This document shows, one piece after another, positions 7,272 to 13,985 of a DNA stretch of 15,894 bases. Each line of letters opens with the position of its first letter. The first letter of the stretch is position 1. The notes below the pieces were generated by a model. It saw only the letters and a program-made list of their open reading frames with translations. It did no database searches and had not been told where the DNA came from. This DNA is from Anaerolineae bacterium (lineage in GTDB: Bacteria; Chloroflexota; Anaerolineae; 4572-78; J111), in the NCBI GenBank assembly GCA_023151115.1, contig JAKLJP010000087.1:1-15894 (forward strand). Direction: 5' to 3'. A program made the position numbers and the translations under genes.

Positions 7272-7360
7272 AGCGTAAAACGTTTCCCAGGATACCCTTG
7301 CGGTATAAAGCGTAAAGGTGATAGGTCAGGTTTCCTTGCAAAAAATGTTACGTTTTATCA
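7254..7360. repeat. Repeat-like stretch overlapping the recO stop
   Basis: Variants of the word GTAAAGCGT recur at 7254-7262, 7268-7283 and 7304-7315. TAAAACGT (7276-7283) is inverted at 7350-7357 as ACGTTTTA. The stretch begins inside the last codons of recO and ends just before the Shine-Dalgarno of the next gene. The coding part and spacer share one repeat texture, which suggests that it invaded or expanded at the gene end. Confidence 0.6.
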
Positions 7361-7372
7361 TAGGAGGGCAGA

Positions 7373-7963
7373 GTGGTTGCCAATCCACAAAAATTTTATA
7401 GCCCCGAAGAATATCTGGCCCTGGAAGAAATGGCGGAGTATCGCAGCGAGTATTATCGCGGCGAAATTTTTGCCATGGCTGGTGGGTCGGCCAACCATAA
7501 TCGGATTGCCGGGAATATCTATCTGGAGCTACGCGAGACGCTTAAGGGTAAGCCCTGTGAAGCTTTTATTACCGATATGCGCCTGCATGTCAAGAAAAAT
7601 AGCTTATACACCTACCCGGATGTGATGGTCGTTTGCGGCCGGATTGAGTACGTCAAGGGTCGAACCGATACCCTGACCAATCCCGTGGTGATTATCGAGG
7701 TTTTGTCGGACTCGACTCAAGCCTATGACCGGGGGGCAAAATTTGAACTTTACCGGGCCATTGAGAGCCTGCAAGATTACGTGCTGGTAGACCAGGGCCG
7801 CGTGCATGTGGAGTATTTTCACAAGCTGGAGGATGGCCGCTGGCTGCTGGCGGAGTTCAATGAGCTTGAGGCGGTGCTGCGGTTGGAGGGGGTGGGGGTG
7901 GAGATACCTTTGAGCCTGGTGTATCAGCGGGTGGAGTGGGAAAACTTTATACTCGGGGAGTGA
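7373..7963 (+). CDS. Uma2-family (DUF820) putative endonuclease
   Basis: A 196-residue protein of the Uma2 family, abundant in multiple copies in Chloroflexota and Cyanobacteria. The family has a PD-(D/E)xK nuclease fold. Visible motifs are PEEYLALEE at the N-terminus, Y-P-D83 in the TYPDVMVV strand, and NPVVIIEVLSDST (103-115) with E109, followed by YDRGAKFELYRAI (118-130) with K123. These correspond to the acidic and lysine positions of the fold, so the site looks intact. Activity and biological role are poorly known for the family. The start is GTG with a strong AGGAGG five bases upstream. The next gene starts four bases after the stop, so the two are cotranscribed. Confidence 0.88.
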   Translation: MVANPQKFYSPEEYLALEEMAEYRSEYYRGEIFAMAGGSANHNRIAGNIYLELRETLKGKPCEAFITDMRLHVKKNSLYTYPDVMVVCGRIEYVKGRTDTLTNPVVIIEVLSDSTQAYDRGAKFELYRAIESLQDYVLVDQGRVHVEYFHKLEDGRWLLAEFNELEAVLRLEGVGVEIPLSLVYQRVEWENFILGE

Positions 7964-7967
7964 GTAA

Positions 7968-8327
7968 ATGGAATGGTCATCTTTCTTTGGCGCATTTGTA
8001 GGAGTTGTGGTTAGTTTAGGTGGTCTGATAGGTGGAATACTCATCTGGGATAAATTGACCCAATCTAAACCAGCTCCGATACAGCCTGCAAAAACTCCAA
8101 GCCTTGATGATCTCCGTGAAATTCAACTTGAACAAGATATTGTTCAACGATTTGATAAGCTGTTTCCTGGCTGGCGTATTTATAATTCTTCTCAAACAGG
8201 AACATCTAACCCTAACTCCAACCATAAACAGACAGGAATTCGATATCGCACTGATGCTGGTGAAATAGACATTTTGTGTCTAGATACGAAGAATAATGAT
8301 ACCTCAAGTGAAAATCCAACCATTTGA
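7968..8327 (+). pseudogene. Membrane-anchored nuclease-like protein, truncated
   Basis: The readable product has 119 residues. Residues 6-28 form one hydrophobic helix, then a linker, then the start of what looks like a PD-(D/E)xK nuclease domain (about 52-106): RFDKLFPGWRIY, GIRYRT and AGEIDILCLD. In nucleases of this type the GxIDIL strand is followed shortly by an I-E-L-K strand carrying the remaining catalytic residues. Here the frame ends at TSSENPTI before that strand, so the active site is incomplete. I therefore call it a remnant. It starts four bases after the Uma2 stop, with GGGGAG upstream. A different short reading frame (8296-8391) overlaps its end, which fits a deletion joint. 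The exact family is uncertain, and it could be a genuine short membrane protein. Confidence 0.5.
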
Positions 8328-8401
8328 AATCCAACTGACCGACTTCTGCCAACACTGCTACATCAGTGAGTTAATCCCGTCCTTAGATTGAAAAAAATTG
8401 G

Positions 8402-8507
8402 TGGCTCATGTTAAGTACTAGTGCAAAGCAGGCCGGGCTCCCACGCCCGGCCCTCGGCGGCGTGGGAGCCGCCTCCGCTAAATTGCACTTGTTCTATACA
8501 TGAGCCA
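8402..8507. repeat. Palindromic element of about 106 bp (MITE-like)
   Basis: Three nested inverted segments define it: TGGCTCATG (8402-8410) with CATGAGCCA (8499-8507), AGTGCAA (8420-8426) with TTGCACT (8483-8489), and GGCTCCCACGCC (8436-8447) with GGCGTGGGAGCC (8459-8470). The core is GC-rich and the outer arms are AT-rich. There is no coding capacity. It lies between the nuclease remnant and the antitoxin-like gene, ending 21 bases before the latter's start. A role as terminator of the upstream genes is possible. Confidence 0.8.
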
Positions 8508-8528
8508 AATTGGTAAGGAGTTACCGTT

Positions 8529-8849
8529 ATGTTCTCCACCCTCGATAAAGTAAAACGCCTGGAGCAATACCTGGCAGTGGATAATTCAACCGTTGACCCG
8601 GTGCTCGATACAACCATTGATAAACTTCTGGCGCGAGAACAGGCGCGTATTGTGGAATTGAAAACCCGTTTGCAGGAGCAGTGCGCCTTGTTTGAACAAA
8701 ATTATGCCCTCAGTTCAGAAGATTTTTACAAGCAGTATCAAGCCGGGCAAATGGGTGACGAAACCGATTATGTTGAATGGGCGGCCACAATAGAGATGTT
8801 AGCCAATCTTGATAAGAGATTGGCCCTCTTAAATATGGCTAACGAATGA
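8529..8849 (+). CDS. Antitoxin-like helical protein, partner of a TumE-type toxin gene
   Basis: A 106-residue, strongly charged and probably all-helical protein. Residues 28-60 (TIDKLLAREQARIVELKTRLQEQ...) look like a coiled coil, followed by an acidic SSEDFYKQYQAGQMGDETDYVEW segment (62-84). I recall small proteins of this pattern being encoded directly upstream of TumE-type (DUF6516) toxin genes, and here the stop overlaps the start of such a gene (ATGA). No DNA-binding helix-turn-helix is evident, so it differs from HTH-type antitoxins. TAAGGAG upstream of the ATG is a good ribosome site. The reading frame is intact, unlike its partner. The antitoxin role is inferred from gene order only. 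Confidence 0.6.
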   Translation: MFSTLDKVKRLEQYLAVDNSTVDPVLDTTIDKLLAREQARIVELKTRLQEQCALFEQNYALSSEDFYKQYQAGQMGDETDYVEWAATIEMLANLDKRLALLNMANE

Positions 8850-9232
8850 ACCCTGTTATCGAGCAATATTTTGACAGGATTGAAACTCGACTGCTCCAAA
8901 GCCCGACGATTGTTGCCTATCAGATAATCCGGCGAGAAGTGGCTCTGGCTGATGGTAAAATGCGTCTTAAGGCCACGTAGAGCGATGGCGGAGCAGCAGA
9001 ATTATTTGAATACGTAGCTGAAACAGAGGGGCGTATTCAACCATTAAAATATAGCTTTCATTGGCAGGATGCGCAAGGGCAATTGAAACGCCGATGGGAT
9101 AATGCGCCCCACTATCTGCATTTACCCAACGCACCACATCATCTTCACCTGGAAAATAATGTGGTGCAAGCCTCAAACCAAGCGCCTGACATCATTTTTG
9201 TGATTGACGAAATAGAGAAAACTTTACAATGA
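8846..9232 (+). pseudogene. TumE-type toxin gene with one in-frame amber codon
   Basis: From the ATG overlapping the antitoxin-like stop, the frame reads 128 codons to TGA at 9230-9232, broken only by TAG at 8978-8980 (codon 45). Around it the translation is DGKMRLKAT-stop-SDGGAAELFEYV, then SFHWQDAQGQLKRRWDNAPHY and HHLHLE. This fits the TumE-type fold (DUF6516), which I recognise by the LSDGS-ELFEYV, HWQD and RWDNAPHH-like motifs and the DEIEK tail. Family members normally have Leu or a similar residue where the stop is, which a one-base change such as TTG to TAG would explain. The full-length toxin is probably not made; readthrough or an assembly error are alternatives. Without the stop, the length is normal. 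Confidence 0.72.
9204..9230 (+). promoter_or_regulatory. Weak candidate promoter for the glycyl-tRNA synthetase gene
   Basis: TTGACG (9204-9209) and TACAAT (9225-9230) lie in the last codons of the toxin remnant with a 15-base spacer, shorter than ideal. The predicted leader to the ATG at 9291 is about 54 bases. No better candidate was seen nearby, but the spacing makes this tentative. Confidence 0.3.
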
Positions 9233-9290
9233 CGAAATTTTTTCGGTGGTCGGCGGTCTGCCGTCGGCTATCGTGTTTTCAGAGGAGAAG

Positions 9291-12200
9291 ATGTCCAAAC
9301 CGCTCAATTTTCAACAAATCATCATGACCCTGGAAAAGTACTGGGCCGACCAGGGCGCAACGATCTGGCAGCCCTACCACGAAACCGTCGGGGCGGGCAC
9401 GGCCAACCCCGGCACGATTCTGCGGGTGCTGGGGCCGGAGCCGTGGCTGGTGGGTTACGTCGAGCCATCCTTCCGGCCCGACGACGGCCGCTTTGGCGAC
9501 AACCCCAACCGTATGCAGATGCACCATCAATATCAGGTTATTCTCAAACCTGACCCCGGCAACCCCCAAGAGCTTTACCTCAACAGCCTGTTTGCCATCG
9601 GCATCAAACGCGAAGAGCACGACATCCGTTTTGTCGAGGACAACTGGGAAAGCCCGGCCCTGGGCGCGTGGGGGTTGGGCTGGGAAGTCTGGCTGGATGG
9701 GATGGAAATCAGCCAGTATACCTATTTCCAACAGTCCGGCGGCTTTCCGCTCGACCCGGTGGCGGTGGAGCTGACCTACGGCCTGGAACGTATCGCCATG
9801 TACCTGCAAGGCGTTGAGCGGGTGTGGGATATTGACTGGGATGGCCGCCAGAGCTACGGCGATATTTTACTGCGCCAGGAAATCGAGCACTGCGAGTATG
9901 ATTTCAACGTGGCCGATGTCGAGGGGTTGAAGGCGGCCTACAACTTCTACGAAGCGGAGTCGAAACGCTGTTTGCAGCATGGGCTGGTCATTCCGGCCCA
10001 CGATTATGTGCTCAAATGCTCTCACACCTTCAATATTCTCGATACGCGGGGGGCCATCGGCGTGACCGAGCGGGCCGGTTACTTTGCCCGTATGCGCCGT
10101 ATGTCGCACGAGGTGGCTAAAGCGTTTGTGGAGCAGCGGGAGAAGGCGGGGTTTCCGTTGTTGAAATATATGCCTGCCAGGGCGACCGCCGACCGCCGAC
10201 CGATGACTGCTGAATCTCCAATCTCCAATCTCCAATCTCCTCAATCTTTCCTTTTGGAAATCGGCTCTGAGGAACTACCGTCTCACGATGTAACCGACGC
10301 GTTGGCTTATCTGCAAGAGGCTGCGCCGAAATTGTTGGCTACCCTGCGCTTGAGCTATGAAAATTTGCGGATACTGGGCACGCCGCGCCGTTTGGTCATT
10401 TTAGTGGAAGGGTTGGCCCCGCGCCAGGAGGATTTGGCAGAGGTGGTGCGCGGTCCTTCGGCCAAGGCGGCTTTTGATGCAGCAGGTAAGCCGACCAAAG
10501 CCGCCGAGGGGTTTGCCCGCAGCAAAGGAGTGGATGTGTCAACCCTGGAAGTGCGCGATATGGACGGCGGCCAGTACGTGGTGGCAACGGTACACACCGC
10601 CGGCCGGCCCACGCCGGCAGCGCTGGCTGAGAGCCTGCCGGATTTTATTCGCAGCATTAATTTTGGCAAATCTATGCGCTGGCTGGCCTCGGCCCAGGTG
10701 GGCGAGAGCGTCGCCAAAACGGTCTACAGTCGCCCGATTCGCTGGCTGGTGGCGTTGTGGGGCGATCAGGTGGTCCCGTTTGAATATGCAGGTCTAGCCA
10801 GTGGACGCCTCACGCGCGGGCTGCGCCCGGAAGGTTCGCCCGAAATTGAGCTTGCCAGCGCCGGGGCTTACCTGACGACCATGCAGACTCATCAGGTGAG
10901 GGTGGATCACGACGCCCGCCGGGCTGAAATCGAGCAGCAGCTTGGGCTGATTGCGGCCGAGGCCGGCGGGCAGGTCTCGGACGAACCGGCCTTGCTGGAA
11001 GAAGTGACCCACCTGGTCGAGCATCCGACCGCTTTTTTGGGCCACTTTGAGGAAAAGTATCTCGACCTGCCACAGCCGGTGCTGACGACGGTGATGAAAA
11101 AGCACCAGCGTTACTTCCCCATAGTCAAGACCGATGGTTCATTGCTGCCGTATTTTATCGGTGTGCGCAATGGAGGCAAGGAGTATCTCGATGTGGTGCG
11201 CCGGGGAAATGAAGGGGTACTGCGGGCCCGCTACGCCGACGCCGAATTTTTCTTTAAGGCCGATACCGAGAAGAAGCTGGAGGAGTTTTTACCGCGCCTG
11301 AATACATTGACCTTCCAGGAAAAGCTTGGCTCGATGCTGGACAAGAGCAAGCGGCTGGAGATGCTGGCCCCCCAAATTGGCGAGCGGCTGCAACTCAGCG
11401 CCGCCGACATCAAAACGGTCGAGCGGGCGGCCCGGCTGTGCAAAGCCGATTTAGCCACTCACATGGTGGTCGAATTGACCAGCTTGCAGGGCATCATGGG
11501 CTATGAATACGCCAAACGCTCCGGCGAAACCGAGGAAGTGGCCGCGGCCATTGTCGAGCATTATTATCCCCAGACCAAACTGCCGCACGAGAAGCTCAGC
11601 AAACCCGGCCTGGCGCTCAACCTGGCCAACCGGCTCGACAGTTTGTGCGGTCTGTTTGCCGTCGGCAAAGCGCCCAGCGGCTCGGCTGACCCCTTTGCTC
11701 TGCGCCGTGATGGGTTGGCCCTGGTCACTAATTTATTGGAAACCGAAACAAGTTTCAGCATCGGCGAGGGGCTGCGCTTGGCGGCGGCGCTCATGCCGGT
11801 GGAAGTTTCGGCCCAATCGTTGACCGAAACGGCGGAGTTTGTAAAGCGGCGGCTGGAAGGGGTGTTGAAAGACGAGTATGGTTTGCCCCACGACGTGGTT
11901 CAAGCGGTTCTGGCCGAGCGTGGCGACAATCCCTGGCTGGCCCTGGCCGCCGCCCGCGATTTGACCGAGGCAACCCATCGCCCCGACTGGCCGGACACCC
12001 TGAACGCCTACGCCCGCTGCGTGCGCATTGTGCGTAGCGTGGGCGAGCGTTATACCGTGCAGCCTGAGCGTTTTACCGAAGCTGCGGAAAAAGAACTTTA
12101 CGCCGCCTATCAGCAGGCTCGCGCCGGCCTGTCGCCGGCCTCGACGCTGGCGGCAGTGATTGGCGCCTTGCGCGAGATGCTCATCAAGCCCATCAACACC

Positions 12201-12326
12201 TTTTTTGAGGCGGTGATGGTCATGGCCGAGGATGAAGCCGTGCGGCAAAATCGGCTGGCGCTGCTCCAGGATATTCGGGATTTAACGAAGGGGTACGCGG
12301 ATTTTAGCGAGTTGCAGGGGTTTTAA
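9291..12326 (+). CDS. glyQS: Fused alpha-beta glycyl-tRNA synthetase (GlyQ-GlyS)
   Basis: A single chain of 1011 residues that charges tRNA-Gly with glycine in the cytosol. Residues 1-293 match the alpha subunit: [50 protein letters not shown] and [14 protein letters not shown] carry the class II catalytic core. Residues from about 319 match the beta subunit, opening [15 protein letters not shown] and including [29 protein letters not shown] and [14 protein letters not shown]. Both halves have normal subunit lengths. Alpha-beta fusions are known, for example in Chlamydia. The linker (about 294-318, [20 protein letters not shown]) is translated from repeat-like DNA. I chose ATG 9291 because [18 protein letters not shown] aligns with the GlyQ start and GAGGAG lies just upstream; an earlier GTG (9246) would add 15 residues from a repeat. 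The nearest upstream gene is the toxin remnant. Confidence 0.96.
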   Translation: MSKPLNFQQIIMTLEKYWADQGATIWQPYHETVGAGTANPGTILRVLGPEPWLVGYVEPSFRPDDGRFGDNPNRMQMHHQYQVILKPDPGNPQELYLNSLFAIGIKREEHDIRFVEDNWESPALGAWGLGWEVWLDGMEISQYTYFQQSGGFPLDPVAVELTYGLERIAMYLQGVERVWDIDWDGRQSYGDILLRQEIEHCEYDFNVADVEGLKAAYNFYEAESKRCLQHGLVIPAHDYVLKCSHTFNILDTRGAIGVTERAGYFARMRRMSHEVAKAFVEQREKAGFPLLKYMPARATADRRPMTAESPISNLQSPQSFLLEIGSEELPSHDVTDALAYLQEAAPKLLATLRLSYENLRILGTPRRLVILVEGLAPRQEDLAEVVRGPSAKAAFDAAGKPTKAAEGFARSKGVDVSTLEVRDMDGGQYVVATVHTAGRPTPAALAESLPDFIRSINFGKSMRWLASAQVGESVAKTVYSRPIRWLVALWGDQVVPFEYAGLASGRLTRGLRPEGSPEIELASAGAYLTTMQTHQVRVDHDARRAEIEQQLGLIAAEAGGQVSDEPALLEEVTHLVEHPTAFLGHFEEKYLDLPQPVLTTVMKKHQRYFPIVKTDGSLLPYFIGVRNGGKEYLDVVRRGNEGVLRARYADAEFFFKADTEKKLEEFLPRLNTLTFQEKLGSMLDKSKRLEMLAPQIGERLQLSAADIKTVERAARLCKADLATHMVVELTSLQGIMGYEYAKRSGETEEVAAAIVEHYYPQTKLPHEKLSKPGLALNLANRLDSLCGLFAVGKAPSGSADPFALRRDGLALVTNLLETETSFSIGEGLRLAAALMPVEVSAQSLTETAEFVKRRLEGVLKDEYGLPHDVVQAVLAERGDNPWLALAAARDLTEATHRPDWPDTLNAYARCVRIVRSVGERYTVQPERFTEAAEKELYAAYQQARAGLSPASTLAAVIGALREMLIKPINTFFEAVMVMAEDEAVRQNRLALLQDIRDLTKGYADFSELQGF
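10183..10250 (+). repeat. Repeat-derived linker DNA within glyQS
   Basis: GACCGCC-type words (10183-10202) are followed by four perfect tandem copies of the 7-mer AATCTCC (10213-10240) and a partial copy. The unit length is not a multiple of three, yet the frame stays open throughout. The stretch sits exactly at the junction of the alpha and beta parts. Confidence 0.85.
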
Positions 12327-12410
12327 GGCGACCACCGGCCCATTCGACACCCCCTCGGTCGCAGGGCAGGCGGCAGACCGCTGACCGCCGAAGACGATAG
12401 ATAGCCGGGA

Positions 12411-12543
12411 CGTAACTACTCAGGTATCCTGTCATTTCGACGAGCCTGCGAGGAGAAATCTTCCATGTCGGTGCTTGAATAGCCTGCGAGCGGGGAAGAT
12501 TTCTCGGCCTACGGCCTCGAAATGACATGCCTGAGTAGTTACG
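12411..12543. repeat. Palindromic element of 133 bp in the convergent gap
   Basis: Perfect 14-bp terminal inverted repeats CGTAACTACTCAGG (12411-12424) and CCTGAGTAGTTACG (12530-12543) enclose two further inverted pairs: GTCATTTCGA (12431-12440) with TCGAAATGAC (12517-12526), and GAGAAATCTTCC (12453-12464) with GGAAGATTTCTC (12494-12505). GCCTGCGAG occurs twice near the centre. It has no coding capacity. It lies between the stops of glyQS and the minus-strand lipoprotein gene, ending six bases from the latter's stop. It could fold as a bidirectional terminator and looks like a MITE or REP-type element. Confidence 0.88.
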
Positions 12544-12548
12544 GCGTG

Positions 12549-13985
12549 TCACTGAATCTGAATATCCATTTCTACGGTGGTGCTGCTGCCGTCCTCGGCG
12601 TGGACAATGGCCTGGAGGAGATACTCATCGCCAAATTCAATCGAATCCCCGTTGGGCCACTGATAATTGTTCTCCGCAAAATTCCAGACATTACAATCAG
12701 GTTCGCCGCCGCTAAAGGCGCAGTAGGCGGCGTTTTGCTCGGTTCGTTGATAAACTTCGCCGTCAGGTCCGATGATGCGCATATCAACCCGATCAATGCC
12801 TGCGCCGTCATTCACCCCATCCGTCGAAGCGAAGACCTGAAAAATCAGGGCCTCACTGACCACATCCGCATCTGAATTTGGCCCGGTCTGGACAATGTAA
12901 GCAGTCAGGTTTGAGGCTTGACCTTCCACCGCGTCTTCAATCTTGAAATCAAAATTCCAATTAGCCGAGTCACCCTCGTCTGGGGTAATGGTGATTTGAA
13001 CCGAGTAGTCACCGTTAGTAATTGATTGATGTTGAAATGGCTCTGGCCAGTGGTAGTTGTGTTCGGTAAAGTTCCATACCTCGCAGGTAGGTTCGCCGCC
13101 GCCAAAAACACAGTAACCGGGCGTGCGCTCGGTGCGCTCGTGAACCGTGCCCTGGTCGCCAAGAATCTTAAAGTATACGCCGTCAATCCCGGCTCCATCG
13201 GTTTGACCCACATTTTTATCAAACGCCACCACTCGAAAAACCAGCCTATCCCGGAAAACCAGGTCGTCAAAGTTTAGCTGCCCCTGGCTGTAACCGGGGA
13301 AGACAACATAGCCATCAATGTTATCATTGCCGCCCCCTGGCGGCTCAAAGACCACAAACGACTCCGGGGTGGGAGAGGGGGTTGGAGTGGGCTGGGCCGG
13401 AATGGGTGTGAGGGTGGGGGTGGCTGTGGGCGGTGGAGGGACAGAAATCGCTGGGAGGGTGGCGGGGTCAATATTGCAGTTCACAAACTGCGGGTCGGCG
13501 CTGACCCAGCCGGTTTGGTTATCCAGTGTTTGCACCTGTACCCACTGCCCGCCGGGGTAGCCAACGGCGCTGAAGCCGATGGGAATTAAGGCTGTATCCC
13601 GAACAAGGGTGGTGACAGGCGGCTCGTAGGCCACACCCGGTCCGCGGCGCAGATTGAGGGAGGAGGCAACTACGGCGCAGGCGGGTGTGGCGGCAGTTTC
13701 AACGGTAGCAGTCGCAGTAGTGGATGGGGTATTATCGTTGGTTGGTGTGAGAGTGGGGGTATCGGTTGCCGGGCTGGGAGGAGAGGTTGGCTCAACTGAG
13801 GCTGGGGTAAGGGTTGGCGTAGCGGTGGTGGCTTCGGCGGTGAGGATGGCGGCGGCTGTTCTTTGAACGGCTACTTCGGTTGCAATCCGGTCAGGCTCAG
13901 GCGTAGGGACCAACCTGTTGCAGGCAGTTATAACTAAGGTCAGGCACAGTAAGGCGAGGCTGTAGTTTAGCAGTTGTAGGTGCAT
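12549..13985 (-). CDS. Lipoprotein with SH3b-like domain and a duplicated Cys-x8-Cys domain
   Basis: A 478-residue predicted lipoprotein. The N-terminal hydrophobic segment ends in ITAC with lipidated C22. A Thr-Pro-rich linker (about 55-100) precedes an SH3b-like domain (about 102-171), recognisable by SSLNLRRGPGVAYEPP and GGQWVQVQ...GWVSA. Bacterial SH3 domains often bind cell-wall peptide. A second Thr-Pro linker (about 183-209) leads to two copies of a domain I cannot name (about 248-335 and 380-478). Both contain DGAGID, RTE, then Y-C-x-F-x-G-G-E-P-x-C-x-V-W-N-F-x-E-x-N-Y-x-W-P, with C292/C301 and C422/C431. The paired cysteines may form disulfides outside the cell. The start ATG overlaps the TAA of the upstream TPR gene (TAATG), so the two are translationally coupled. 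Function is unknown; a role at the cell surface is inferred. Confidence 0.85.
   Translation of the reverse strand: MHLQLLNYSLALLCLTLVITACNRLVPTPEPDRIATEVAVQRTAAAILTAEATTATPTLTPASVEPTSPPSPATDTPTLTPTNDNTPSTTATATVETAATPACAVVASSLNLRRGPGVAYEPPVTTLVRDTALIPIGFSAVGYPGGQWVQVQTLDNQTGWVSADPQFVNCNIDPATLPAISVPPPPTATPTLTPIPAQPTPTPSPTPESFVVFEPPGGGNDNIDGYVVFPGYSQGQLNFDDLVFRDRLVFRVVAFDKNVGQTDGAGIDGVYFKILGDQGTVHERTERTPGYCVFGGGEPTCEVWNFTEHNYHWPEPFQHQSITNGDYSVQITITPDEGDSANWNFDFKIEDAVEGQASNLTAYIVQTGPNSDADVVSEALIFQVFASTDGVNDGAGIDRVDMRIIGPDGEVYQRTEQNAAYCAFSGGEPDCNVWNFAENNYQWPNGDSIEFGDEYLLQAIVHAEDGSSTTVEMDIQIQ

Noticed and set aside
8296..8391. A 31-codon frame with FEIQLTDFCQHCY as a small gene
   Set aside because: It is too short, has no ribosome site and overlaps the end of the nuclease remnant. 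It is kept only as a possible gene fragment.
8967..9176. Minus-strand 69-codon frame
   Set aside because: It is antisense to the toxin remnant, whose plus-strand translation matches a known family.
9246..9290. Upstream GTG start for glyQS adding 15 residues
   Set aside because: The added residues come from a repeat word, GlyQ homology begins at the ATG at 9291, and GAGGAG sits just before that ATG.
10213..10240. Four AATCTCC copies as a CRISPR-like array
   Set aside because: The units are 7 bases, directly tandem with no spacers, and lie inside a coding frame.
12522..12875. Plus-strand 117-codon frame starting in the palindromic element
   Set aside because: It is antisense to the lipoprotein's second repeated domain and has no recognisable features.
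13318..13866. Gly-Val-rich plus-strand frames
   Set aside because: They are the complement of Thr-Pro-rich linker codons of the lipoprotein gene.
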